Shown here: positions 51,768-61,954 of the stretch, piece by piece
Position numbering within the stretch: the stretch's first letter is position 1
How the letters are laid out: every line of letters begins with the position of its first letter
Assembly (NCBI RefSeq): GCF_000002875.2
Contig: NC_009417.2
Coordinates: 787,929-851,928 of the forward strand
Direction: 5' to 3'
Length of the DNA stretch: 64,000 nucleotides
Source of the DNA: Leishmania infantum JPCM5
Taxonomy: Eukaryota > Euglenozoa > Kinetoplastea > Trypanosomatida > Trypanosomatidae
Translations under genes and position numbers: made by a program
The notes under the pieces: generated by a model
Database searches by the model: none
Told to the model about the DNA's origin: nothing
What the model saw: only the letters and a program-made list of their open reading frames with translations

Positions 51768-53317
51768 ATCCTCGCGTGCCGCGGCAGTGCTCATCTACGT
51801 GTTTGTCTGCGCCTCTCCTTCCCCTACCATACGGACGGTCAACTATATGAGCGCCTTTCGTTTTGCTTGGGATGGCGGCCGTGTATAGGGAGGCGGAGTC
51901 CCGGCAGAGGGCGTCTTGAGTAGATGAGCGACGGCAGTGGGGGGAGAGGCGGAGGCGCTGGGCATCGCGTCCATTCGCCTCACTCACTTGAGCGACTGAC
52001 ATGCCCACCGTTTTCTTTGTCTGCGCGTGCTTCTCCTCGTCGCGCATCTACGCAAGACGGGGGCTGGAGGGCAAGGGAAGAAGGAAGAGTGGGTGTGGGT
52101 GTGGGCTAGACAGGGATGGAGGTCCGTGATGGTGCTGCTGGACGTTGTCCCTCCCTCCCTCTATCCGTTTCACTCCCTCATTCCTGCCTTCCACCGCCGC
52201 CACTCGCCCTTTCGTACCTCCCACCCGGTATTGCCTTCAGCGGCCATCACTCGTCTCCAAGTCTCTTCTCGCCATGGTGCTCTGTTTCTCCCTTTTTTTG
52301 CCTTTGTTGCTTTCTGCCCTTTTCTCTTTCGGTTTGCAATGCTGCGCGCGCACCCTCCTGGTGGGCTTCCTTCCGTTCTTTTTTTTTTGCACACCGCTGG
52401 ACGAGTCCAGGGACGCACTACGAACAAGCGAAGCGTAGATGAGCGAAAAGAAATGTGCGTGTGCGCGCGAGGAGGCGCGCGACCGGATACATCCACAGTG
52501 AGGGAGCCATGATGGGGCGCAGCGTACATCCAGGGATACATACCCAGAGAGGTGCCCTGACGCACAGAAATGCATGACCATTTGTGCCGTGCCTTTTTTT
52601 CTCTCGGCTATGCCGATGTGTTTCTCAACCTTCTGTGTGCGTCGATGCATGCGTGCGGAAAGGGTTGAGGGGTGACGGTGGCGACTGTGATTTGCTGATC
52701 TCACCCTTTGCATTCTCATCGACCGCACCCGTACGCTAATTTTCATTGACCCTCGCCGGTGACTACACGCACGTGCGCGCGCGCGATAGAGAGAGACAGA
52801 GGGCAGCCAGAAGCGAAAAGGATGCCTTGCCTCTGTTGGCAAATGTTCGCCCTTTCCTCAACGACCGCCTCCACCGTCTGCTCGGTGACGGGCGTGCAAA
52901 GGTGCAGATGCCGCCCACCTCACGTTCCCCTCGTAGAGGCTGTGCATCACTTGGCCGAGCGTGTTGCTCGCTTCCACCTCCATTGCGCCATCACTTACTT
53001 TGGCTCTCTTTTCGTTATTATCTTGTGGCGTCTAACACTCTTACGGCACCCCGTGAAAACGCCATGGCTCGTTCGTTTGTATAATACGTGTACTTGTTTT
53101 CTCGCGTCCTCCTTTGTGCGCGTGTCTCACTGATGCTCGCGCGCACGCGCACGTCGGCTGCCAGATCCACATACTCGTGAAAGGCGAAGGACATCTTTGA
53201 ACGCGCGTGTCAAGGTAGGGAGGTACCACACGCACCCAGACAGATAGGCACCGACGAGGAGCAGGCTTTATTGTCACATAGGCGGCAGTACCCACACGAC
53301 TCGCGCGCCTACGAAAA
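51768..53317. other. Spacer before the zinc-finger HIT gene
   Basis: No gene supported. T/C-rich at 52140-52390 with a T-run at 52378-52388, then mixed sequence. A weak pyrimidine stretch at about 52960-53045 is the probable trans-splicing region. Confidence 0.55.
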
Positions 53318-53980
53318 ATGAAGTGTGTCGTCTGTGACGCAGACAAGGCGGGCTACCGGTGCCGTGCGTGCCGTTCTGCGTACTGTTCTTCGCAGTGCTA
53401 CAAGAAACACCGCATGCCGAGAGAGGAGGCCGCGGCGGCGGCGGCGGCAAACTTGAACGCCGCTACATCGTCGTTCGCGCATCTCTGCGAAACCGTCGTG
53501 GCCGCCCAGCGGCCACAGAAGGAGCGTGATGAAAAGCGGCAGCGCACCGAAGCCGAAGCGGACGTCTTCTCAGACGTGTCGCGAGAGAAGGCCGCTGCCG
53601 CCGGTGCTGTGCGCCGCTCAGAGAACGACACGCCGCCGTCATCGACTGCTCCGGCGGTGGAGAACGCTTTGAAAACCGCCACAGGAGCGTCGGAGGCAAA
53701 CGGGCCCGTCTGTGCTGAACCGCAGCCATCGGCACGGATGGAGTACGCCGGGGACGCCGACGCAGTGTACATTCTGCAGGAGAAGCATCTCGGCGCCTTG
53801 GCACACGATCCGCGGGTGCGGAGTGCGCTGCGCAGTCCGTCACTGCAGAAGCTCATCAAAACCGTTGACAGCAGTCGCTCCCGGCTGGACGCGCTGGAGG
53901 CGGCGCAGTACAACAACGCCGACTTCAGGGATTTTTGTGACGCGGTGATGCGCGTGATTGCGGAGGTGGAGGGTCGGTGA
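53318..53980 (+). CDS. ZNHIT3: Zinc-finger HIT protein, ZNHIT3-like
   Basis: 220 residues from ATG 53318. The N-terminus is a HIT-type zinc finger: Cys3, Cys6, Cys15, Cys18, Cys23, Cys27 and His31 (MKCVVCDADKAGYRCRACRS, then YCSSQCYKKHR). The eighth ligand, usually a Cys four residues after the His, is not visible; the sequence there is RMPREE. An Ala-rich charged linker follows (36-140). The C-terminal 70 residues (LRSPSLQKLIKTVDSSRSRL, then ADFRDFCDAVMRVI) resemble the ZNHIT3/Hit1 C-terminal helices that bind NUFIP1/Rsa1. ZNHIT3 acts in box C/D snoRNP assembly with the R2TP machinery, in line with the large snoRNA repertoire of trypanosomatids. Another HIT-family member is the alternative. 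Confidence 0.7.
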   Translation: MKCVVCDADKAGYRCRACRSAYCSSQCYKKHRMPREEAAAAAAANLNAATSSFAHLCETVVAAQRPQKERDEKRQRTEAEADVFSDVSREKAAAAGAVRRSENDTPPSSTAPAVENALKTATGASEANGPVCAEPQPSARMEYAGDADAVYILQEKHLGALAHDPRVRSALRSPSLQKLIKTVDSSRSRLDALEAAQYNNADFRDFCDAVMRVIAEVEGR

Positions 53981-54230
53981 GGGCTCTGCGCGCGACCTCA
54001 TCCTCGCACAGCAGGGGGCGGACGTTGGTGACATGTCTCATTCAAGTAGGAGCAGCTGCTGCGAGGCCCTGGATGGAGAAGAGAGAAGACACAGTCGAGC
54101 CTCAGCACATATCTTTGGGCGGAGAGCCGTACTCCTCTTCATTTCTCTGCCCACATCTCTCACGCTCCTTGCTGCACGCCCGCTTCCATGAAGGATCACG
54201 CCACGGCTTTAAAAGCGGGGTAACCTCTTC

Positions 54231-54260
54231 CACACACACACACACACATACACATACACA
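54231..54260 (+). repeat. CA microsatellite
   Basis: About 30 bases of CA with two TA substitutions, followed by A-rich sequence. Confidence 0.85.
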
Positions 54261-55869
54261 AAACAAAAAAAAACACAAATAACAGTGCTGAAAAGGATGA
54301 GATCGCTAGCGCGTACGCGCAAGGGCGGAAGATATGCGCATATGTGCGTGCATGGTCGTCTGTGTCTGTGCTTGCCTTGTAGGCACTGCCACCGAGAGCG
54401 GAGGGACGCTTCGGTTGCCGTGCCGTTGCCACTCTACCGCCTTCCGTGCCCCCGCCCTTCACGCTGATGTGAGCTGACGGTTACTTCTCAACGTGAGAAG
54501 CCGTCAAAACAGACGAGAGGGCGAATGATGCTGAACTGTTCTCTAGCGTTTGCGTTTTCTTGCTGCTCTTCATTCGCCTCTCTCTTGCGCTGACCGACCA
54601 CTAACTCCACCTCCTCAATCTCTCGTTGCGTGTCTGCACCTTTTCATACCCGCCAACGCGCATGCGCAACATACGTGGTGCCGCGTGCTGGTTCGATTCT
54701 GCATTCCCCCTCCCCACCACCTCTCCCCTCTCTTGTCTGCATGTGCTCACATTCGTGCACATGGAAAATGAGCGCGTCTCAAAAGCTTGCATATACGCAT
54801 CCCCCGTCTATTGGCGTAGATCACTTTCGTTTTCTTTTTTTCTGCCTGTTACGCCGGCCAGCCCTTCCTCCTTGCAGCACACACGACCTCCACATCGAGG
54901 GAGGGACTCTCTTTCTTTTCGACATCGTTACCAGCTGAACGCCCGCTTTCCGTGACGGCACTGGCTCATCTTAGCATTTTCCTCTGTTCCCATTCCACTC
55001 CTCCTTTTTTTGCGTTGTCCGACGCGCGCCGTCACCCACTCCCGCAAGTACACGGTACACGCCGCGTGACACAGAGCGTAGTATCTCTCTCTCCCTCGCT
55101 GTGCGTGTTTCGTGCCCCGTCTCCATTCTTTGATTCGCACCTCGCCATTGGTGCTCACTACTCGAATTTTTTTTGGCCCACTGCTCAAGAGCCAGGCCGC
55201 CTGTGTTTCGAACGTTACGAGCACAACCCGCAAGCATCTTTGTATCGGAGCTAGAGCGAGAGAGAGGGGCAATAGAGAGAGAGAGTGAGTGATCAACGCG
55301 CGACACAGACGGACTGGTTGCGCAGGTTCGACACACGGGATAACACACAAAAGACGTGCTAGAGACGCAACGAAACGGTGCCGTGCGAGTGCGAAGAGCG
55401 AGCGGGAGATAAGGAAACATCGAAGAGGAAGAGCGAGAGACACTTGCTTCTGTTGTCCTTGGCGCTCGCGCCGAAAACGACAAAAAACAAATCGAGGGAG
55501 AGGACACACACACACGAAAAAGGAGGAGCGACACAGCGCAGGCGCCATCCTCACCGGCGTTGTCCATAAGCGCAAAACAACAAACGAAAGTGAAGAGAGC
55601 CGGCACTACCCCCCTCCCCCTCGCCCCGCATCACCTCTCGTTTTTTTTTTCAACACCACCTTATCCTGACAACTCGCCTCTTAGTGGTTCAAAGGCCGCG
55701 CGTCAAACAACAACAAAATACAAACAACCCAACCACAGGAAAAAAAGAGAGCACCCCGCAGAGCACTGTAAGCGTTTGTAGAAAACACACAAACAGTGAA
55801 TGTTACCAAGTAAGCAGACGCACAGGCACGCACGCATACACACATCCCCCAGGTAGGTTGCACAGACAC

Positions 55870-55871
55870 AT

Positions 55872-55903
<32 letters not shown>

Positions 55904-55904
55904 A
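55870..55904 (+). repeat. TA microsatellite
   Basis: About 35 bases made only of A and T, mostly TA dinucleotides. Confidence 0.9.
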
Positions 55905-56277
55905 GAAAAAAGGAAGGAGCATCGAGCTCGTCGGCACTTTGACGGGGCGTATACACGAAGGCGAGCGCACGCGCTGAAGAAAAACAAACCCGAAATCCCC
56001 CAAACCGAAGACACACACGCCCTTTCCCCCAAGAAAACGTTTGAGGGACAACAACGAAGAGAGGTAGAGCGAGTGAGAAAGGAGGAGTCAACGGCTGCAG
56101 GCTTTTTATTACTCAAACGCGTACATAACGCGCACTCCGGTGTACATAATTCGAAAGGGACAACGACATTTTTTTTTTGTGAAGAAAAGACGATACATCT
56201 TCTTCTGCGTTAATTTTTTTCGTTGCTTCGTAGTATTCTGCGCATGCTTTGTTCTTTTGCCTTTTTTCCAGAAGTTT

Positions 56278-56300
56278 GAACACACACACACACACACAAA
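56278..56300 (+). repeat. CA microsatellite
   Basis: About 20 bases of CA in non-coding DNA. Confidence 0.8.
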
Positions 56301-58143
56301 GAAACTCAACGGCCTCTTCTTTTTCCCCGTCCTCGACCTCTATCTCTCTGCGTCGATTTGTTCTTTTTCGTCTAGCAAGAACGACTAAATATCTGCCCAT
56401 AGCCGGAGACCCACTCCCCTCCCCTACCCGTCACTGTTGCCATCCACTTCTCTCCAGATTTCGACATTCAAATCTTCAACGAATTCCTCTCCCTCCTACC
56501 CCAGCAGCGCAGAAACGAAGCGGCCGACCACACGCGCATAGCAACAGCAACAGAAAAGACGCGCTTGACGACTCTCTTTTCGACGGCCCCTTCTTCGCCT
56601 TCCTTGTGATATATATCGATATCTATCTATTTGTTTCCTTCTCGTGAAGCCCTTTTCTTTTTCGTCGCTTGCTCCCTTTTTCTTTGTGTTTTGCTTGCTG
56701 CCGCCCCCAGGCCTTTTCCGTCTCCGTTTGCGGTGTATGTGGACGAGTGCGCGAGCTGTTGATTGACGCATTGCACATCACGTTTGTTTTGTGCGGGCAC
56801 TGACGCTGGTCGTCGGCCCTTCTCCCCTTCCTCAGCATCGCTCATTTTCCTCCTTTGTTTTCGTCCCGACGCACTCTTTCGTTTGGTTTTAGCGGCTCTC
56901 GTTTACGTGGTCTCAGGCCTTCTGGTGCTTCCTCTTTGCGTGGCCGTCTTTGCATTGTTGCTGCTGCTGCTTCTGGTAGGGCTCACTTCCGTCTCTGCAG
57001 GCTTTCGCAGGCACCTCCTCCTTTCTCTCTGCCACGCGGTGCTCTTTGCCTGCTCAGCACTGCAGCGGATCTTCCTGTTGCTCGACCACATTTTCATGTC
57101 TGTGGTGAAAGCGGACCGAGCAGGCCATTGTCAAGTATTGTCGCTCTTTTTTTCCTTCTGTGCGCCTTGAATCCTACACGAGGGATAACGAAGTCTTTGT
57201 GCCTACACACCCACATAAGACTTATCCCGCTTCCATCCGTTTTCGTCTTTTCGGCTCTTTTCTTGTCTTCTACCCTCATCCTGTTGCTCGATTTGTCTGT
57301 CATCCTTTCCCTCCCCACTTTTTCTCTTCCCTTGCGCGGGAGGCCCATCTTTTGGTGCTGGATCGGCGTCTTTTTTACATCTCTCTCTCTCGCGCGCACC
57401 TTGGTCAGCTCCAGATCTCGCTACACACCGGCACACAGGCACCTACAACCCACTTTCGCTGGATCGCAGCAGTTGGGTGGCCGTGCAGGTCTTTCTACTC
57501 TTTCTCCGTTCATCTTGTTTTGTCTCTTGCTTGTACCTTTCCCAGCGCTGTTTTGTTGCTTCGTTTCTTGTACCACTTTTCTGCCCTGGCACAGCTGAAG
57601 CACTTCTTCAGAGTCCTCCTCTGCTTGTGTTGCGTCTCTTCGCTCACTCCGATCCCCTCTTTCTCTCGTTGATTTCCTTTCTGTTCTGTTGTCTTGTGCA
57701 TCTTTTCCTGTGCTTTTGGCGTCTCCTGCATCGCCTATCAAGCGTTTCGGTGTTCTCGTCTCTTTTTTTGTGTGTGTTTTACGTTCTGGAGCTGACTCAG
57801 CTGCATACCGTGACGACGGCGTTCTCTTCTTCGCTTGGGTTCTTGTCTTGCCTTCCCTCCCCATACCTCCCTCCTCTTTTCGTGTCGTCGTCTTTGTTTT
57901 GCTTTACACTCTTCGTGTGTGGGAGCTGCTTCATCGTTGAGAGTGTCTTGATTTTCCCTTTCTCGCCCCCTTTTTTTTTCCAAAAGTTTGCCAAGCACTT
58001 CCATACACGCATACATAACAGACATACAACCTACACGCACACACCAAACAAAACAGGCGGCGCTCTTAAGCACCTAAAGAAAAAGAAGAAAACAAAAAGC
58101 AACGACAACAGTGCCCCCTTCTTTCTGTCGCATACACATGCAT

Positions 58144-58210
58144 AGCTATACATAACTATATATATATATCTATACACCTATCTATATATATGTATTATTG
58201 TTATTATTAT
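58144..58210 (+). repeat. AT-rich island with TA and TTA repeats
   Basis: TA dinucleotide blocks broken by C, ending in TTATTATTAT triplets, within the spacer before the RRM gene. Confidence 0.8.
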
Positions 58211-59191
58211 CCGTGATCACTCTCGGCCCTCCTCTGTCTCTCTATCTTTCTGTGTTCTTACCTTCTCCATTTCTGAGGAGGTGTGGGCGTGCTTGAGCGC
58301 TTGTCACTGCGGAATCTTTCACCTGGGCGTTTGTCCGTGTGCGAGGCGTGCGTATGCTTGTTTGGTAGCTGTGCTTTCCCATCATAATCTTGCCTTTCTC
58401 TTCGTCGGCTTTCAGCCCCTCAACCTTCCCTCCCCCGACTTGTTGCTGCTCGGTGATTGAGGACTTTTGCCGTTGTCTTGCCTCCTCCTTTTCTCTGCTT
58501 TCGCTCGCTCGCTCTCTCTCCCTCGGTGAGTGACTGTGGCCTGTTGCGTGCACTTTCCCTTTGTTGCGGATTTTTCGTTTTTCTCACGTTTCCACGTTCT
58601 TCGTCGCTTACTCTTCTTCCCGCGCCTCTCCTTGTCTTTTCGTTTTATTATTCACCGTTTGCGCCCCTTTCCGTCACTCGCGCTCCGTGCCATCTGCGCC
58701 ACGCTGTGCACATATATATGTATATATTTTCGTGTTCCCGTTGCTGTTCTGCCTTTCGTTGTTCGTAGGGTCTCTTTGCTTCTCACTTGCTGTCCCTCTG
58801 CTCGCTGGCTCCACTTTTTCTTGCGCGTGCGTGCGTCCAGGTAGGGTGTGCGGTTGTTGTCGTTGCTGTTGATCCCTGTTGCAGAGGACTTCACGGAGAG
58901 TTATCGAAGGGGTCTTCGTCTGGCCTCTTGTGTGCTCCGTCCCCTTTTCGTATTCGGCTTCCCACCGTCCGTCTTGTCTCCGAGGGGCTTCTTCGTTGCT
59001 TCTTTCGCTCACGCTACCCCTTCCACTTGTGTGTGGCCATTTTGCTCCCTTTTTTCGTCTCTCTTTTTGTACACGCTCCGGTTGCTGGCGTGTGCGCGGG
59101 TGCGCTTAACGTTTTGCTCAGAAGTAAGCACCTCTCTCGGTATATATATTTGTTTTGGTGCGTACTGGACAGGGGGGAGAGAGACGGACTG

Positions 59192-61954
59192 ATGCTTTTC
59201 CGTGATCAGCAGGACAGCGGCAATGGTGCAGGCGCTGTGGGCACAGGCGTGGCGAATCAGCACAACGAAGATGACGAGACGTGCTCGACTGGCGGGCGGA
59301 GCTACACGAGCGCTGAGTCCGCCACTGCGCAGAGCTTCGAGCATCGCATGGCGCAGCTGCAAAACACGATGAACATGATGCCCGACATCAGCGGTGAAGC
59401 TAATGCTTTCTCCAAGTCGGAGCCTGGCATCGACGGCGGCGCACAGACCTACCTCACGCCGGGCTACCAGCTCTTTCCCAGAGTCGGCGGCGCGTACGCT
59501 GACACCGACTCCGATGACATCGATGATGTGCAGAACAGCCTGCCAGTGATGGCGCATGTCAACGACGGTGACAACGGTGGGCCGAAGCGTGCGAGACACA
59601 ACACCACGTCTTCCGGAAGGAAACCCGAAAGCACCGTAGATGAAGACGAGGAGGAGGCCGATTACTTGGCGTCGTTGCTGCGCAACATCGAGAAGCACGC
59701 AGAGCGGCTCGACACCCAGTTTTACCGCTACCCATCTTCGGATGTGATCAAACAACAGATGGCTACGACGGCTCCGCCGAGTGGGGAAAAGGCGAAGGAC
59801 GACGCCGCGGCGACCGGCAACGGTGCCGCGTCGGCTGGATCTTGTGGTACGACCGCCTCGGCGGGAGAGGGCAGCGCCGCTGAAGATCAGTCAGGCAGCG
59901 GCAGTGCTGTGTCCCCCAGGTCGTCGCCGCAGGCACTGAGGGCAGGATCACCAGCGCCGTCACCGACCGCTGCGGCGCCGCCGGCGTCGTCGCACAGTCC
60001 GGGCACAAAGCTGTTCCTGGGCGGCCTGCGCTACGAGGTCATTCAAAGCGGGCGGCACATGGTGAGCTGGATCTTCCAGGTCGCTTGCGGCGTGCGCCTG
60101 AGCCCGTCCAGCATTCTTATTCATCGCAAGACGAAGAATGGGCGCTCAAACGTGGCACCAACGGGGTGCGCGTCTGTGTTTGTCGCCAACGACGCCGATG
60201 TGCAGGCGCTCCTGGATGTGAACCAGCGCATCTACTGTGCTGAGGAAGGCGTCTATGTGTCGCCATCGCCTGAAATCATGAAGGAGCTTATCGCATCAAA
60301 GGACATAGTCGATGTGACCGGAGGCCGGGTGCGGGGGCCCACCCACCCCGTTGTGATTGAGCGTGCCTACAGTCTCAGCCACCACCATGGCCACCGCGAG
60401 AGTAGCGGCAGCGGCACCCGCGGGCACGGTGGCGCCGGGGGCGGTGCAGCGGCTAGCGGCGGCGGGGGCCACCGCCACACACCCACGACTTCGACTGCTA
60501 GCACGGAGAGCAACCTTTCAAGCCAGCTCCGGGGACCCATGCCGCCGCCGTACGGGAGTGTACCGCCACCTCAGTACGGCGCCGTACACGCCTCTCCTTT
60601 GTGTATACCGGGCAGCCTGCAGCCACCGTCTTACACGCCATCTACCGTTTCCAGCTCCATGGGGATGGGCTGCATGCCAGTGGCCGGAAGCATGCCAACC
60701 AGATCAAGCAGCACCACCCTTTATCCCTCCAGTGCCGTCTTGTCAGGGCAGTCGTCGCCGTCAACGCAGCCGCTTCTCGGGGACGCGCTGGCATTTAGTC
60801 CGCCGCCCACCGCTAAGGGGCTGGATCCGCAGCGCGTGACGTTCCACGCCTATTTGCGCAGCGACGCCGCGGCACGCAGGAGCCCCACCGCGCTGTCATC
60901 CTCAGGCTTGCCTTCGGCCACTGGCAGCTCCGCAGCGCACCACAAGGTACTGTTCGTTGCTGCTTTGCCAACTGAGGCGACCTCAGACTACGTCTCGTGG
61001 CTTTTTTCGCTCATGAGCATCACCCTGCCCCCTTCCCACATCCACATCATTGGCGGCGGAGGTACCAACCCTGTCGTGAGCGGCCCTCCAGGTGGGGCTT
61101 CGTCAGCCGGCGTTGGCAAGAACATGTCGGACAGCTGCGCCACAGTAAACCTCGGCGAAGGCGACATCCCCATCGCGCTTAACTACCATCATCGCGTGCT
61201 GTGCACCTCACGAGGTGCGTGGATAGGCCACTCAGCGCAGGACATTGCTGCTCTGCGGGCCAGCGACGCATCTTTGCGTGACTGCCCGGTGCTGCACGTG
61301 GATCGGCGCATGTCTGCGCAGACCGCCGCCGGCGTTGGGAGCGGCAGCTCCGCCTCACCAGAAACTCCAGTCTATACGCACGGCAGCGCAGGGGGTGAGT
61401 TTGGTAGCAGCGGTATCCCGCCTTATCCGCCGATGCAGGCGCCGTATTCACCACCCGTCTTTGGCGGCATGCCGGTGATGCCGGCGGCTACCATTGGTGG
61501 TGCCGTGAACGCGATGCCGTTCCCGATGCAGTGGGGCTTCAGCATTCCCTCCTCATCTGCCAACTGCATGCGCACAGGGGTGCCACCGCCGCCACAAGCG
61601 GCGATGATGGGCGGCGCTGTGACTCCTGCCATGGGTGCTGGAGCTCCGCCGCCGCCGCCGAATGCGACAATGCCGCCCCCATTCCCGTTCCCGCAGACGG
61701 TTACAATTGGTGACCGCGTCTACCAGCTGCCTCACGGCGCAGCGTTGCAGTTTCTGCCAGTCATCACTCCCGCCGGCGGTGCTGGCGCGGGCGGCGAGGC
61801 TGAGGTCGGCGGCACGGGTAGCGCTGCTGGAGGTCGTCGACGGAACGAACCTTCAGGTCGTGGGAACCCCTCGAACCTGGAGGCGCCGGCAAAACCGAGC
61901 ACCGACTTACCTCAGCCTGACACACCGCTGCAGTTTAGCACGCGACCCTCGTAG
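59192..61954 (+). CDS. RNA-binding protein with two divergent RRM-like domains
   Basis: 920 residues from ATG 59192 (MLFRDQQDSGNGAGAVGTGV). The frame is open further up, but only from a non-ATG codon in T-rich leader. N-terminal 270 residues are acidic and low complexity, with one possible helical patch (about 154-190, EADYLASLLRNIEKHAERLD). RRM-like domain 1 begins at about 270 with KLFLGGLRYEV (RNP2-like) and continues to ADVQALLDVNQRIY (about 360). Domain 2 begins at about 583 with KVLFVAALPTEATSDYVSWL and ends near CTSRGAWIGHS (about 680). Both lack the aromatic RNP1 consensus and have long loops. The rest is Gly/Pro/His/Met-rich, with a Pro-rich C-terminal section (MPPPFPFPQTVTIG). Post-transcriptional control of mRNA is inferred from the family. 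The tandem arrangement faintly recalls CPEB-type proteins, which I cannot confirm. Confidence 0.65.
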   Translation: MLFRDQQDSGNGAGAVGTGVANQHNEDDETCSTGGRSYTSAESATAQSFEHRMAQLQNTMNMMPDISGEANAFSKSEPGIDGGAQTYLTPGYQLFPRVGGAYADTDSDDIDDVQNSLPVMAHVNDGDNGGPKRARHNTTSSGRKPESTVDEDEEEADYLASLLRNIEKHAERLDTQFYRYPSSDVIKQQMATTAPPSGEKAKDDAAATGNGAASAGSCGTTASAGEGSAAEDQSGSGSAVSPRSSPQALRAGSPAPSPTAAAPPASSHSPGTKLFLGGLRYEVIQSGRHMVSWIFQVACGVRLSPSSILIHRKTKNGRSNVAPTGCASVFVANDADVQALLDVNQRIYCAEEGVYVSPSPEIMKELIASKDIVDVTGGRVRGPTHPVVIERAYSLSHHHGHRESSGSGTRGHGGAGGGAAASGGGGHRHTPTTSTASTESNLSSQLRGPMPPPYGSVPPPQYGAVHASPLCIPGSLQPPSYTPSTVSSSMGMGCMPVAGSMPTRSSSTTLYPSSAVLSGQSSPSTQPLLGDALAFSPPPTAKGLDPQRVTFHAYLRSDAAARRSPTALSSSGLPSATGSSAAHHKVLFVAALPTEATSDYVSWLFSLMSITLPPSHIHIIGGGGTNPVVSGPPGGASSAGVGKNMSDSCATVNLGEGDIPIALNYHHRVLCTSRGAWIGHSAQDIAALRASDASLRDCPVLHVDRRMSAQTAAGVGSGSSASPETPVYTHGSAGGEFGSSGIPPYPPMQAPYSPPVFGGMPVMPAATIGGAVNAMPFPMQWGFSIPSSSANCMRTGVPPPPQAAMMGGAVTPAMGAGAPPPPPNATMPPPFPFPQTVTIGDRVYQLPHGAALQFLPVITPAGGAGAGGEAEVGGTGSAAGGRRRNEPSGRGNPSNLEAPAKPSTDLPQPDTPLQFSTRPS

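Larger units (their letters stand above)
53981..59191. other. 5.2-kb gene-free spacer before the RRM gene
   Basis: No gene supported. The 3' UTR of the HIT gene comes first, with a CA repeat (54231-54260). 55250-55780 is purine-rich. TA-rich islands lie at 55870-55904, about 56609-56632 and 58144-58210. The remainder is strongly T/C-rich (56600-58000, 58215-59150). Open frames up to about 250 codons are hydrophobic translations of the pyrimidine-rich sequence without domains. It probably includes a long 5' UTR for the RNA-binding protein mRNA. Confidence 0.55.

Noticed and set aside
56855..57598. 247-codon hydrophobic frame that could look like a multi-TM protein
   Set aside because: It is a translation of T/C-rich leader sequence. 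Neighbouring frames give similar Leu/Phe/Ser strings and no homology is apparent.
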